Assembly (NCBI RefSeq): GCF_002946835.1
Contig: NZ_CP026652.1
Location: 3,162,001-3,226,000 of the forward strand
DNA from: Streptomyces dengpaensis
Lineage (GTDB): Bacteria; Actinomycetota; Actinomycetes; Streptomycetales; Streptomycetaceae
Length of the DNA: 64,000 nucleotides
Direction of reading: 5' to 3'
Positions 1-9,001 of this stretch are shown here, piece after piece. The notes below the pieces were generated by a model that did not search any database, had not been told where the DNA came from, and saw nothing but the letters and a program-made list of their open reading frames with translations. The translations under genes were made by a program, and so were the position numbers. Every line of letters starts with the position of its first letter. Positions within the stretch are counted from its first letter, which is position 1.

Positions 1-1
1 C

Positions 2-1240
2 AACGAGTACCTGGTCGTCGGCGGTGTCGTGCTCCTGCTCGTCGGGGTCACCGCGCTGCTGCCCTGGCTCGTCGAGGCGGTCGTCGCCCGGCTGAACTCC
101 GGTGGCGTCTCCTGGCAACTGGCCGTCCGCAGGCTCCAGTTGAGCAGCGGCACCGCGGCCCGCATGGTCAACGGCATCGCGGTGGCGGTGGCCGGGGCGA
201 TCGCCCTGCAGATGCTGTTCGCCGGCGTCGACGACGACTACACCAAGGCCAGCGCGAACGACCTCACCCGGGCGCAGATGTCACTGGACGTACCGGAGAA
301 GGTCACCGCTGCCGAGGCCGTCCAGGCCCTGTCACGGACCAGGGGCGTCACGGACACGACGACCCTGTCGACGGCCTCGCTGGGCAACGGGCGCGACGAA
401 CCGGAGCAGTACGCCAGTGTGACCGTCGGCGACTGCGCGGCCCTGCGTGAGGCGGCGAAGCTGCCGTCGTGCAGCGACGGCGACGTCTTCGCCGTACGGA
501 ACGCCCCGTACGACGAGTACACGGAGCAGCTGAGCAAGGCCGGCGCGTCGCTGTACATCGACCCGTCCTCCGGCAGCGACGAAAAGGGCCGGGAGATCGC
601 CTGGACGGTACCGAAGGACATCAAGCGGGCGGACGCTCATAAGGATCCGCAGGGCAACGAGCGCGGCGGCTTCCTGTTCACTCCCGGCGCCCTGCCCAAG
701 GGGGCGGCGTCGGCCGCGTCCGCGACCGTCTACCTCTCCCTCGACGCGTCGGTGCCGGAGGCCCGCGAGTTCGTCCGCAACGCCGCGGCGAAGCTCGATC
801 CGCTCGCCCATCCCCAGACCTGGTCGGCGACCGAGCAGTCCAATCGCTTCACCTCCATCCGCACCGGCCTGTTCGTCGGCGCGACCTGCGTGCTGATCCT
901 CATCGGCGCGAGCCTGCTCGTCTCCCAGCTGGAGCAGCTGCGCGAGCGCAAGAAGCTGCTGTCGTCCCTGGTCGCCTTCGGCACCCGGCGCCGCACGCTG
1001 AGCCTGTCCGTGCTGTGGCAGACCGCCATCCCGATCGCCCTGGGACTCATCCTGGCCACGGCCGTGGGTCTGTCCCTAGGCACGGTCCTGCTGAAGATGA
1101 CCAACACCCCGGTGGGCGTGGACTGGGCGAGCGTGCTGTCGATGACCGGCATCGGCGCGGGAGTCGTGGTGCTGGTGACAGCGCTCAGCCTGCCGCCGCT
1201 GATCCGACTGATGCGGCCGGACGGGCTGCGTACGGAGTAG
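2..1240 (+). CDS. FtsX-like ABC permease, C-terminal part (5' end outside window)
   Basis: The frame is open from the first bases, so only the last 412 residues are present and the true start lies upstream. The layout is that of the FtsX/MacB permease family: two membrane segments near the visible N terminus, a large extracytoplasmic loop of about 200 residues with a Cys pair (GDCAALREA...LPSC), then three membrane segments. The cytoplasmic RKKLLSSLVAFGTRRRTL stretch just after the first of these is typical of the last permease repeat. Family members work with an ABC ATPase to move lipids or peptides or to drive cell-wall hydrolases. The partner gene is not in the window, so the substrate is unknown. 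Confidence 0.85.
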   Translation, partial: NEYLVVGGVVLLLVGVTALLPWLVEAVVARLNSGGVSWQLAVRRLQLSSGTAARMVNGIAVAVAGAIALQMLFAGVDDDYTKASANDLTRAQMSLDVPEKVTAAEAVQALSRTRGVTDTTTLSTASLGNGRDEPEQYASVTVGDCAALREAAKLPSCSDGDVFAVRNAPYDEYTEQLSKAGASLYIDPSSGSDEKGREIAWTVPKDIKRADAHKDPQGNERGGFLFTPGALPKGAASAASATVYLSLDASVPEAREFVRNAAAKLDPLAHPQTWSATEQSNRFTSIRTGLFVGATCVLILIGASLLVSQLEQLRERKKLLSSLVAFGTRRRTLSLSVLWQTAIPIALGLILATAVGLSLGTVLLKMTNTPVGVDWASVLSMTGIGAGVVVLVTALSLPPLIRLMRPDGLRTE

Positions 1241-1245
1241 TCCCC

Positions 1246-1270
1246 GAGGCTCCGGAATCCCTGGAGCCTC
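1246..1270. terminator. Hairpin between convergent permease and oxyR genes
   Basis: A perfect 8-bp inverted repeat (GAGGCTCC / GGAGCCTC) with a 9-base loop lies 6 bases after the permease stop and before the end of the convergent oxyR gene. It probably terminates in both directions. There is no clear U tract, which is common in Streptomyces. Confidence 0.55.
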
Positions 1271-1293
1271 GAAACCCCTGGAGCCCCCGAGGC

Positions 1294-2241
1294 TCACAAC
1301 ACCCGTACGGGCAACGGCCGCAGCGCTTCTCTCAGCGCTGCGGCCAGTTCCTCGTACTCCGCGCGGCGCGCCGCGCCCGCCCGCATGGCGAGGGCGATGC
1401 GGCGGGTCGGTGCCGGGTCCGCGAAGTAGCCGGTGAGGAGCTGGTTGCTGCGGGTCGTCTCGACCTTGACCGCGGTACGCGGGAGGAGGGTCACGCCGAG
1501 ACCGCCCGCGACGAGCTGGACGAGGGTGGACAGGCCCGCGGCGGTGGTGGTGACGGGCGCGTCGGCGCGGCCCGCCTCCCGGCAGATGTCCAGGGCCTGG
1601 TCCCGCAGACAGTGCCCCTCGTCGAGCAGCAGCAGATTCAGCTCCCTCAGGGCCTCGCGCGGGATCCCCTCTCTGCCGCCCAGCCAATGGTCCAGCGGGG
1701 TGACGAGGACGAAGTCCTCGTCGAACAGCGGGAGTTCGACCACGCCGGGCACTCCGAGCGGGACCGCGAGCAGCAGCAGGTCGAGGCGGCCGGAGGTCAG
1801 CCCTTCGAGCAGGTTCGCGGTCTGTTCCTCGTGCACCTGGAGGTCGAGGTCCGGGTAGCGGTCGTGGCAGAGGCGCAGGACGGTGGGCAGGAGGTACGGC
1901 GCCACGGTCGGGATGACACCGAGGCGCAGGGCCCCGGTGAAGGGCGCGCGCACGGCCTCGGCCTCCTCCATGAGCGCCCCGACTTCCTCCAGCACCGCCT
2001 TGGCGCGTACGGCGAGACGCTCGCCGGCGGGTGAGAGCAGCACCTTGCGGGTCGTACGCTCCAGCAGGGTCACCCCGAGGATCTCCTCCAGCGCCGAGAC
2101 CGCACCCGACAGCGCGGGCTGGCTCATGCCGATCGCGGCGGCGGCGTCGCGGAAGTGAAGGTGCTCGGCGACGGCCGCGAAGGCGCGCAGCTGGGAGAGG
2201 CTGGGCTGGCGGCGCCCGTTGGTGTTCTTGGCCGCGGCCAT
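1294..2241 (-). CDS. oxyR: OxyR, LysR-family peroxide-sensing regulator
   Basis: This is a 315-residue LysR regulator. The N-terminal winged HTH covers about residues 13-70 (LSQLRAFAAVAEHLHF, SQPALSGAVSALEE), followed by a LysR substrate-binding domain. The OxyR signature GHCLRDQALDIC is present, with Cys211 and Cys220 separated by nine residues like the redox pair Cys199/Cys208 of E. coli OxyR. In the family, peroxide oxidises this pair and switches the protein to an activator. The gene is divergent from ahpC, the classic actinomycete oxyR-ahpCD arrangement, so it most likely controls ahpCD and itself. Confidence 0.96.
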   Translation of the reverse strand: MAAAKNTNGRRQPSLSQLRAFAAVAEHLHFRDAAAAIGMSQPALSGAVSALEEILGVTLLERTTRKVLLSPAGERLAVRAKAVLEEVGALMEEAEAVRAPFTGALRLGVIPTVAPYLLPTVLRLCHDRYPDLDLQVHEEQTANLLEGLTSGRLDLLLLAVPLGVPGVVELPLFDEDFVLVTPLDHWLGGREGIPREALRELNLLLLDEGHCLRDQALDICREAGRADAPVTTTAAGLSTLVQLVAGGLGVTLLPRTAVKVETTRSNQLLTGYFADPAPTRRIALAMRAGAARRAEYEELAAALREALRPLPVRVL

Positions 2242-2400
2242 GGCCGTACCCCTTACTAACTGTCACTGATAGTTGTCACCGATCAACTGAACCGAGTGTA
2301 GCTATTTCCGTAATCAATGCACCCTGTGCCAGGATCGAGATCGTCCAACCCATGAGATACGGCTCGTCAACGGAGCGTATCTTCGCTGCAAGGAGAGCGT
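2242..2400. promoter_or_regulatory. oxyR-ahpC divergent control region
   Basis: The 159-bp gap between divergent oxyR and ahpC must hold both promoters and the OxyR site. It is less GC-rich than its surroundings. One visible candidate element is the inverted repeat AGATACG / CGTATCT at 2355-2361 and 2376-2382, just upstream of the ahpC ribosome binding site AAGGAG (about 2390). Which sequence OxyR binds cannot be decided by eye. Confidence 0.5.
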
Positions 2401-2955
2401 GTGCTCACTGTCGGTGACAAGTTCCCCGAGTTCGATCTGACTGCCTGTGTCTCGCTGGAGAAGGGCAAGGAGTTCGAGCAGATCAACCACAAGACCTACG
2501 AGGGCAAGTGGAAGATCGTCTTCGCATGGCCCGAGGACTTCACCTTCGTGTGCCCGACCGAGATCGCGGCCTTCGGCAAACTGAACGACGAGTTCGCCGA
2601 CCGTGACGCCCAGGTGCTCGGCTTCTCCGGCGACTCCGAGTTCGTGCACCACGCCTGGCGCAAGGACCACGACGACCTGCGCGACCTGCCCTTCCCGATG
2701 ATGGCCGACTCGAAGCACGAGCTCATGCGTGACCTCGGCATCGAGGGCGAGGACGGCTTCGCCAAGCGTGCCGTGTTCATCGTCGACCAGAACAACGAGA
2801 TCCAGTTCACCATGGTGACCGCGGGTTCCGTCGGCCGTAACCCGAAGGAGGTCCTCCGGGTCCTCGACGCGCTCCAGACGGACGAGCTGTGCCCGTGCAA
2901 CTGGAGCAAGGGCGACGAGACCCTGGACCCGGTCGCCCTGCTGGCCGGTGAGTGA
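2401..2955 (+). CDS. ahpC: Alkyl hydroperoxide reductase AhpC (peroxiredoxin)
   Basis: A 184-residue 2-Cys peroxiredoxin. The peroxidatic cysteine is Cys51 in [13 protein letters not shown], and the C-terminal cysteines at 164 and 166 ([15 protein letters not shown]) fit the actinobacterial AhpC type, in which AhpD supplies electrons. It reduces organic peroxides, H2O2 and peroxynitrite in the cytoplasm. The GTG start is set by AAGGAGAGC eight bases upstream. It overlaps ahpD by 4 bases and is divergent from oxyR, which is expected to induce it. Confidence 0.97.
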   Translation: MLTVGDKFPEFDLTACVSLEKGKEFEQINHKTYEGKWKIVFAWPEDFTFVCPTEIAAFGKLNDEFADRDAQVLGFSGDSEFVHHAWRKDHDDLRDLPFPMMADSKHELMRDLGIEGEDGFAKRAVFIVDQNNEIQFTMVTAGSVGRNPKEVLRVLDALQTDELCPCNWSKGDETLDPVALLAGE

Positions 2956-3494
2956 CTGACATGTCGCTCGACTCCCTCAAGTCCGCCGTTCCGGACTACG
3001 CCAAGGACCTGAAGCTCAACCTGGGTTCGGTCATCGGCAACTCCGATCTGCCGGCGCAGCAGCTGTGGGGCACCGTGCTGGCGACCGCCATCGCCTCGCG
3101 TTCCCCGATCGTCCTGCGGGAGCTGGAGCCGGAGGCGAAGGCGAACCTCTCGCCGGAGGCGTACACCGCGGCGAAGTCCGCGGCGGCCGTCATGGCGATG
3201 AACAACGTCTTCTACCGGACGCGTCATCTGCTCTCGGACCACGAGTACGGCACGCTGCGTGCGGGGCTGCGGATGAACGTCATCGGCAACCCCGGTGTCG
3301 ACAAGGTCGACTTCGAGCTGTGGTCGTTCGCCGTCTCCGCCATCAATGGCTGCGGCCTGTGCCTCGACTCGCACGAGCAGGTGCTGCGCAATGCGGGGCT
3401 CTCCCGTGAGGTGATCCAGGAGGCGTTCAAGATCGCTGCGGTGGTCCAGGCGGTCGGTACGACGCTGGAGACCGAGGCTGTTCTCGCGGAGTAG
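2952..3494 (+). CDS. ahpD: Alkylhydroperoxidase AhpD
   Basis: A 180-residue AhpD/CMD-family protein. The catalytic CxxC is Cys134-Cys137 ([12 protein letters not shown]) followed by His141, matching the Cys130/Cys133/His137 relay of the M. tuberculosis enzyme. It passes reducing equivalents, through dihydrolipoamide in the mycobacterial system, to AhpC. The GTG start overlaps the ahpC stop as GTGA, implying translational coupling. An ATG nine bases further in (2961) is a possible alternative start. Confidence 0.96.
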   Translation: MTDMSLDSLKSAVPDYAKDLKLNLGSVIGNSDLPAQQLWGTVLATAIASRSPIVLRELEPEAKANLSPEAYTAAKSAAAVMAMNNVFYRTRHLLSDHEYGTLRAGLRMNVIGNPGVDKVDFELWSFAVSAINGCGLCLDSHEQVLRNAGLSREVIQEAFKIAAVVQAVGTTLETEAVLAE

Positions 3495-3513
3495 CCTCCG
3501 CGGGCGTTTCCTT

Positions 3514-3553
3514 CTTGAGCCCTGTTCACCCTTTGTGGTGGGCGGGGCTCAAG
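3514..3553 (+). terminator. ahpCD terminator hairpin
   Basis: A 9-bp inverted repeat (CTTGAGCCC / GGGCTCAAG) encloses a smaller inner hairpin (CACC...GGTG) and is followed by GCCTTTT. It lies 20 bases after the ahpD stop. Confidence 0.7.
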
Positions 3554-3555
3554 GC

Positions 3556-3660
3556 CTTTTCGCCCCCTCCGCCCCTGCCCGTCCCGTACCTGGGCCCGCG
3601 GCGGAGCCGCTGATCGATGCAGCGCCCCAGACCCCGCTCCTCAAACGCCGGAGGGGCTGA
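3556..3660. repeat. Dispersed intergenic repeat, copy 1
   Basis: This stretch shares long near-identical blocks with 61164-61267: TTTTCGCCCCCTCCGCCCCT, CCCGTCCC-TACCTGGG, CCCCAGACCCC and TCCTCAAACGCCGGA-GGGCTG. Both copies lie outside genes and just downstream of, or upstream of, transcription units. A CTCAAACGCCGG-type intergenic element is known to be common in Streptomyces genomes. Its function is unknown, with terminator or REP-like roles possible. Confidence 0.75.
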
Positions 3661-3668
3661 TTTCAGCT

Positions 3669-5063
3669 CTACCCGCGCGGTGGCGCGGCCGCGTCCACCG
3701 CCGTGGCGCCCCGCGGCTCCGGCGCCTGGCGGAGGCCCGGCTCCTGGGCGTACGAACGCAGGTACACGACCACCGTGTTGGTGACGGCGACCAGCGGGAC
3801 GGCGACCACCGCGCCCCCGATCCCGGCCACCACACCCCCCGCGGCGACGGACAGCACGACCGCCAGCGGGTGAACCCGAACGGCCCGCCCCAGGATGAAC
3901 GGCTGCAGCACGTGCCCCTCGATCTGCTGCACGGCGAGGACCACGACAAGCGTCATCACGGCGGTGAAGACCCCCTGCGTCACCAGCGCGACGACGACCG
4001 CCAGCGCCCCCGACACCACCGCACCCACCAGCGGAATGAAGGCGAAGAGGAAGATGAAGACGGCGAGCGGGACGGCCATCGGGACGTCCAGGAAGTAGAT
4101 CCCCAGGCCGATGAAGGTCGCGTCGATCAGAGCGACTATCACCGTCCCGCGCACGTACGCCGTCAGCGTCCGCCACGCCCGGGGCCCGGCCCCGGCGACC
4201 CCCTCCCGCGCGGCGGCCGGGACGAGCTTGAGCGTCCACTGCCAGATGCGCTTGCCGTCGTAGAGGAGGAAGAGGGTGGAGAACACGGTCAGGAGGATGC
4301 CCGTGAGGGCTTCCACGATGACCGTCACGCCCTCAAGACCCGCGGACGTGATCGCGTCCGTGTTCGCCCCGATCGCCTCGCGCAGATTCTTGGCGATCTC
4401 GTTGATCTGTTTGTCCGTCACATGGAACGGGCTGGTGAGGAGCCACTTGCGCAACTCGTCGATGCCGTCCTGGATTTGGTCGGAGAGGTTGTCGATGTTC
4501 TCCTGGACCTGCCAGGTCACGAACCAGCCGATCAGCCCCATGATGACGAAGCCGAGGATTGCGCTGAGCGCCGTGGCGAGCCCGCGCGGCACCCCGTAAT
4601 GCTTCAGACGGGCCACCGTCGGCTGCAGCAGCGCGGTGATGAGCAGCGCGGCCACGAAGGCCAGCACCACCAGCTGTACGGCGCTGATGATGCGCATCAA
4701 CACCCAGACGGTGCCCGCGAGTACGAGCAGCCGCCAGCCGGCCTCGGCCGCGACCCGCACACCCCACGGCACGGCGAGGGCGGGATCGGGACGACGCTCG
4801 GCGGCCGCGACGGGCACACGCGCCGCGGCAGCCGCGGATGCCTGCCCGGCGGGGACCTCGTGCGAGGGCGAGGGCGAGGGCGCGGATGTCTCGGCGCCCG
4901 CCTCCGAGTCAGCCGATTCGCCGCCCCGGACCTCGTGCGCCTCCCCGGCGTCCGGCGAGCCCGCCGCCTCCTTCTCCACCTCGGCCCGGCGCTTGTCCAA
5001 CCGGTCCCCCAGCTCGGACAGTCCGGCCCCCAGCCGGCCGAGCCACCCTGGCACTCGAGACAT
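3669..5063 (-). CDS. AI-2E family (PerM-like) membrane transporter
   Basis: A 464-residue integral membrane protein. About 110 charged, Ala/Glu-rich residues are followed by the AI-2E/UPF0118 fold of seven to eight membrane segments. Family hallmarks include the long amphipathic central stretch with QIQDGIDELRKWL and the C-terminal PLVGAVVSGALAVVVAL and QQIEGHVLQPFILGRAV. Members export autoinducer-2 or act as Na+/H+ antiporters, so the substrate here is open. The ATG at 5063 was chosen because it follows GAGGA. A frame extension to 5096 has no better signal. It is transcribed alone. Confidence 0.88.
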   Translation of the reverse strand: MSRVPGWLGRLGAGLSELGDRLDKRRAEVEKEAAGSPDAGEAHEVRGGESADSEAGAETSAPSPSPSHEVPAGQASAAAAARVPVAAAERRPDPALAVPWGVRVAAEAGWRLLVLAGTVWVLMRIISAVQLVVLAFVAALLITALLQPTVARLKHYGVPRGLATALSAILGFVIMGLIGWFVTWQVQENIDNLSDQIQDGIDELRKWLLTSPFHVTDKQINEIAKNLREAIGANTDAITSAGLEGVTVIVEALTGILLTVFSTLFLLYDGKRIWQWTLKLVPAAAREGVAGAGPRAWRTLTAYVRGTVIVALIDATFIGLGIYFLDVPMAVPLAVFIFLFAFIPLVGAVVSGALAVVVALVTQGVFTAVMTLVVVLAVQQIEGHVLQPFILGRAVRVHPLAVVLSVAAGGVVAGIGGAVVAVPLVAVTNTVVVYLRSYAQEPGLRQAPEPRGATAVDAAAPPRG

Positions 5064-5133
5064 GATCCGTCCTCTTCCCCCGTTGCTCCCCACCACTCCC
5101 CCCTGGAGTCGTCGGATCCGACCGTACAGGGCC

Positions 5134-5166
5134 GAAGCCCCTCACCCTAAGACGGTGAGGGGCTTC
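5134..5166 (-). terminator. Terminator of the lytic transglycosylase-like gene
   Basis: A perfect 13-bp inverted repeat (GAAGCCCCTCACC / GGTGAGGGGCTTC) with a 7-base loop lies 33 bases beyond the stop codon of the minus-strand gene at 5200-5904. Confidence 0.8.
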
Positions 5167-5199
5167 GCAAGGTTGAGCGGCCGACGTACGGCGTGGGGC

Positions 5200-5904
5200 T
5201 CAGTACCAGTGGTTGGCCTGCCAGAACGACCAGGCGCCACAGGGGCTGTCGTACCGGTCGTTCATGTAGTTGAGGCCCCACTGGATCTGGGTGGCCGGGT
5301 TCGTCTGCCAGTCGGCGCCGACGGACGACATCTTGGAGCCGGGCAGGGCCTGGAAGAGGCCGTACGCGCCGGAGGAGGGGTTGACCGCCTTGTAGTTCCA
5401 GTCGGACTCGTGGTCCACGATGTTGCTGAAGCACTGGAACTGGTCGGCCGGCACGATCTGGCGCGCCATCGCCTGGATCTGCGCGATGGAGTACGAAGAC
5501 TGGACGGCGAAGCTGGAGGCGTCACGCGTCGCGGAGCGACTGGCCGCTTCCTCGGCCTCCTCGCGCTCCTTGGCCTCCTTCGCCGCCTGCTCGGCCTTCT
5601 CCGCGGCCTCCTGCTTCGCGACCGCGTCCTTGGCGGCCTGCTTGCGGGCGGCCTCTTCCGCGTCCTTCTTGGCGCTCGCGTCGGCGGCGATGGCCTGTGC
5701 GTCGGCCTGCTGCGTCAGGGACGCGGTCTGCACCTGGGCCTGCTGGCCGGCAGGTATGTCCGCGAGGAGGGTCGAGTCGCTTGCCGTCGCCTCGGCATCG
5801 ATCGGCTGGGCGGTGCTGCCCGAGGCAACTCCGACGACGCTTCCGACAGCGGTGACCGCGGTGGCCGAGGCCACTGCGAATCCCCGGACCGAAATCCGGC
5901 TCAC
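5200..5904 (-). CDS. Secreted transglycosylase SLT-domain protein
   Basis: A 234-residue secreted protein. A signal peptide covers about residues 1-32 (ISVRGFAVASATAVTAVGSVVG). A helical Ala/Glu/Lys-rich coiled-coil region follows (KDAEEAARKQAAKDAVAKQE). The C-terminal SLT/lysozyme-like domain has QFQCFSNIVDHESDWNYKAVN, in which the Glu of HESDW is the expected catalytic acid, and GAYGLFQALPGSKM. It probably cleaves or remodels peptidoglycan outside the membrane. The GTG at 5904 is preceded by GGAAGGA; an ATG six codons earlier (5922) lacks a good ribosome binding site. The 430-bp upstream leader is long for a gene of this kind. Confidence 0.86.
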   Translation of the reverse strand: MSRISVRGFAVASATAVTAVGSVVGVASGSTAQPIDAEATASDSTLLADIPAGQQAQVQTASLTQQADAQAIAADASAKKDAEEAARKQAAKDAVAKQEAAEKAEQAAKEAKEREEAEEAASRSATRDASSFAVQSSYSIAQIQAMARQIVPADQFQCFSNIVDHESDWNYKAVNPSSGAYGLFQALPGSKMSSVGADWQTNPATQIQWGLNYMNDRYDSPCGAWSFWQANHWY

Positions 5905-6352
5905 ACGATTTCCTTCCAGCATCGCCCGCTGTAGGTGACCCTCGCGGACGCAATCGTGCCCCTGGCGCTGGCCTCCCAACTGCGGGGTCACGGGAGGCAC
6001 GGGCCCGGTGGGCAACTCCCGCGAGGGGAGCGCCGCGTGGTGCTCGGGCGGCATACGACGGCTCTATGGAGTTCTGCGATTCCTGTTGTGCCGTACCTCC
6101 CCCAGAGCCCTGAGGGCCTGGGCGGTACCCCCAGGGGTACAGGTGTGTCGTATGCGGGGCCTGACAGGAGTGAGACTCTGCCGCAATCCGGCGGCGCAAG
6201 GCAATTCCCCGCCGGGTGTGAAAGCTCACACCTCGTTTGCCCCAGGCGTTTTCCGGAAACGAGCACACGCCAAGACGCCGCCCGGCTAGGCTCTTCGCCT
6301 TTGCCGGACGGCGCAAACCAGCCAGTAGCCACCCCAAGTTCACCACTCAGGG
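5905..6352. other. Long intergenic leader with two inverted repeats
   Basis: About 450 bp without a gene lies upstream of the SLT-domain gene and downstream of phoH. It holds a perfect 7-bp inverted repeat GGTGTGA-AAGC-TCACACC at 6215-6232 and a second, GTACCCC-CA-GGGGTAC, near 6125-6140. c-di-AMP (ydaO-type) riboswitches precede related Streptomyces genes, but I could not find their conserved blocks here. Confidence 0.4.
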
Positions 6353-7678
6353 TCAGATCTGCCCGTCCTCCAGCATTTCGGTCACAAGGGCAGCAATCTG
6401 GGATCGTTCGGACCGGTTGAGGGTCACATGCGCGAACAGCGGATGGCCCTTCAACTTCTCTACGACCGCGACGACTCCGTCATATCGACCGACGCGCAGA
6501 TTGTCCCTTTGCGCCACGTCATGGGTGAGAACAACCCGCGAATTGGCGCCGATTCGGGACAGAACGGTCAGCAGGACGTTCCGTTCCAGTGACTGCGCCT
6601 CGTCCACGATCACAAAGGCGTCGTGCAGGGAGCGGCCGCGGATGTGGGTGAGCGGCAGGACCTCCAGCATGCCGCGTGCGGTGACCTCTTCGATGACCTC
6701 GCGGCTGGTGACCGCGGAGAGCGTGTCGAAGACGGCCTGCGCCCAGGGGCTCATCTTCTCGGACTCGGAGCCGGGCAGATAGCCCAGCTCCTGTCCGCCC
6801 ACCGCGTACAGCGGCCGGAAGACCATGATCTTCTGGTGCTGACGCCGCTCCAGGACGGCCTCCAGGCCCGCGCAGAGCGCGAGCGCGGACTTGCCGGTGC
6901 CGGCCCGGCCGCCCATCGACACGATCCCGATGTCGGGGTCGAGCAGCAGATCAAGGGCGATGCGCTGCTCCGCGCTGCGGCCCTTGATGCCGAACGCCTC
7001 CCGATCGCCGCGTACGAGACGGACGTTGCCCTCGGACGTCACGCGCCCGAGCGCCTTGCCGCGCTCCGACTGGATCGTCAGGCCCGTGTGCACCGGCAGC
7101 TCGGAAGCCTCGGGGACGTAGGCGTGGCCTACGTCGAAGAGGACGTCGACCTGCTCACCCGACAGCGTCAGTTCGGACATTCCGGTCCAGCCGGAGGAGC
7201 CCGTGATGGCGAGTTCGGCGCGGTACTCCTCGGCGAGGAGTCCGACGGACGAGGCCTTGATCCTGAGCGGCAGATCCTTCGACACGACGGTGACGTCGTA
7301 CCCCTCGGCCTGCAGATTGCGGGCGACCGCGAGGATCCGGGAGTCGTTGTCGCCCAGACGGTAGCCGCTGGGCAGCACGCTGGGGTCCGAGTGATTGAGC
7401 TCGACGCGTACGGTCCCGCCGAGGTCCCCGATCGGGATGGGAGAGTCGAGGCGGCCGTGCCGCACCCGGAACTCGTCGAGCAGACGCAAGGCCTGCCGGG
7501 CGAAGTAGCCGAGTTCGGGATGGTGCCGCTTGGCCTCCAGTTCCGTGACCACGACGATCGGAAGCACGACCTCGTGCTCGTCGAAGCGGTTCAGGGCATG
7601 CGGGTCGGCCAGCAGGACGCTGGTGTCGAGAACATAGGTGCGCCGGTCTGGCTTGTGGCGCTTTGTGCTGGTCACCAC
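6353..7678 (-). CDS. PhoH-family ATPase with N-terminal PIN domain
   Basis: A 441-residue protein of the PIN-PhoH (YlaK) type. The N-terminal PIN nuclease domain starts at [14 protein letters not shown], with acidic residues and [10 protein letters not shown]. The C-terminal PhoH ATPase has Walker [13 protein letters not shown] and Walker [12 protein letters not shown]. PhoH2 proteins of this architecture act as RNA helicases/RNases. The GTG at 7678 follows GAGGGGG; a second GTG is adjacent at 7675. It is transcribed alone, with about 370 bp of leader. Confidence 0.9.
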   Translation of the reverse strand: MVTSTKRHKPDRRTYVLDTSVLLADPHALNRFDEHEVVLPIVVVTELEAKRHHPELGYFARQALRLLDEFRVRHGRLDSPIPIGDLGGTVRVELNHSDPSVLPSGYRLGDNDSRILAVARNLQAEGYDVTVVSKDLPLRIKASSVGLLAEEYRAELAITGSSGWTGMSELTLSGEQVDVLFDVGHAYVPEASELPVHTGLTIQSERGKALGRVTSEGNVRLVRGDREAFGIKGRSAEQRIALDLLLDPDIGIVSMGGRAGTGKSALALCAGLEAVLERRQHQKIMVFRPLYAVGGQELGYLPGSESEKMSPWAQAVFDTLSAVTSREVIEEVTARGMLEVLPLTHIRGRSLHDAFVIVDEAQSLERNVLLTVLSRIGANSRVVLTHDVAQRDNLRVGRYDGVVAVVEKLKGHPLFAHVTLNRSERSQIAALVTEMLEDGQI

Positions 7679-8051
7679 GGAAGGACGTACCCCCTCGGAT
7701 GAGGTCGGGGAGCGACGGAGAGGAGCTGGACCGGTTCCGGCCGCTTCGCGCGGGCCGGGAACCGGCCCTCCGTCTCGTCCGTACTGACCGCACGGTCGGG
7801 CTGGTGCAAAGGGCCTCCCGGGCGGACGGCCCCGTGCCGCCCGCTGAGACACGACGCCCGTGATTCGGGCATCGACCTGGAAGGCTTATGCCCTCGAACG
7901 CGCCACGCCATGCCACGGCATATGACGGCGCGTTCGTTAACTCCTGATGACGTATGGTCCCCGGGGGCCGGTGAGGTGGGCCCCGAAGGCCGCCGAGGTC
8001 AGCCGCGGGCGCAGCCGAGGCCGTCCTCCGTAGCGGCGGAATCCGCCGGTT
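7679..8051. other. Gene-free stretch between phoH-like and prenyltransferase genes
   Basis: About 370 bp with no convincing coding frame. It carries the phoH leader and the end of the prenyltransferase unit. The word CCGTAGCGGCGG occurs twice, the second copy inside the prenyltransferase C terminus. No other structure was seen. Confidence 0.4.
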
Positions 8052-8825
8052 TCAGCCGCCGTAGCGGCGGTGTCGCGCCGCGTAGTCGCGCAGGGCGCGC
8101 AGGAAGTCGACCTTGCGGAAGGCCGGCCAGAAGACTTCGCAGAAGTAGTACTCGGAGTGCGCGGTCTGCCAGAGCATGAATCCGGACAGCCGCTGTTCGC
8201 CGCTGGTACGGATCACCAGGTCGGGGTCGGGCTGGGCGCGGGTGTAGAGGTGCTTGCCGATGAGGTCGATGTCGACCGTGTCGGCGAGGTCCTCCAGCGA
8301 GGTGCCCTTGTCGGCGGCGTCGAGGATCATCGAGCGGACGGCGTCGGCGATCTCCTGGCGGCCGCCGTAGCCGATGGCGACGTTGACGACTATCCCGTCG
8401 ACGTGCGCGGTGGACTCCTCGGCCTCCTTGAGGGCCGTCTGCATCTGCGCGGGCAGCAGGTCGGGCGTGCCCACGTGGTGCACACGCCAGCGGCCGTCGG
8501 CGGCCAGGGTGCGTACGACGCCCTCGATGATGCCCAGCAGCGGGCCGAGCTCCTCCTGCGGGCGGTCGAAGTTGTCCGTGGACAGCAGCCACAGGGTGAC
8601 GACCTCGACATCGGTCTCGGAGCACCAGCCGAGGAATTCCCCGATCTTGTCGGCCCCGGCCCGGTGGCCCTGGGCCGTGGTGGAACCCGCGGCCTTCGCC
8701 CAGCGCCGGTTGCCGTCCATGATGACCCCGATGTGCTTGGGCACCTGGGCGTGGTCGAGGTTGCCTTCCACCCTGCGTGCATAGAACCTGACCAGCAGAC
8801 GGCGCAGGTTGTCGCGCAGGTTCAC
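8052..8825 (-). CDS. uppS: Isoprenyl transferase (cis-prenyltransferase, UppS family)
   Basis: A 257-residue cis-prenyltransferase. The signature HIGVIMDGNRRWAKAAG carries the Mg2+/diphosphate-binding Asp. ADKIGEFLGWCSE, TLWLLSTDN and the C-terminal TSGEQRLSGFMLWQ and SEYYF are also present. It condenses isopentenyl diphosphates onto an allylic primer to make the polyprenyl diphosphate carrier for cell-wall and glycan synthesis. Streptomyces usually encode more than one such enzyme and the chain length cannot be read from the sequence. The GTG start at 8825 lacks a strong ribosome binding site. Confidence 0.93.
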   Translation of the reverse strand: MNLRDNLRRLLVRFYARRVEGNLDHAQVPKHIGVIMDGNRRWAKAAGSTTAQGHRAGADKIGEFLGWCSETDVEVVTLWLLSTDNFDRPQEELGPLLGIIEGVVRTLAADGRWRVHHVGTPDLLPAQMQTALKEAEESTAHVDGIVVNVAIGYGGRQEIADAVRSMILDAADKGTSLEDLADTVDIDLIGKHLYTRAQPDPDLVIRTSGEQRLSGFMLWQTAHSEYYFCEVFWPAFRKVDFLRALRDYAARHRRYGG

Positions 8826-9001
8826 GTGTTGTCAGCCCCTCCGTGCGGATCAGACAGGCGCGCCGGGCACGCAGTCCCTGTCCGTATGGCGTTCCCCGGG
8901 GGCGAAGCCTACCCCCGGCCGTGTTCCCCCGGAGAACACCCCTGGCCCCGGGGCTGGGCCGTTGCTGTGAGGTGTCAGTGGCTTGTCGTAGGTTCCTCTG
9001 C

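Noticed and set aside
6215..6232. CRP-type operator (TGTGA...TCACA)
   Set aside because: The half sites are 4 bp apart instead of the 6 bp of E. coli CRP, and the match to the Streptomyces Crp motif is poor.
5923..6352. c-di-AMP riboswitch upstream of the SLT-domain gene
   Set aside because: Expected from related Streptomyces genes, but the conserved blocks could not be recognised; only simple inverted repeats are visible.
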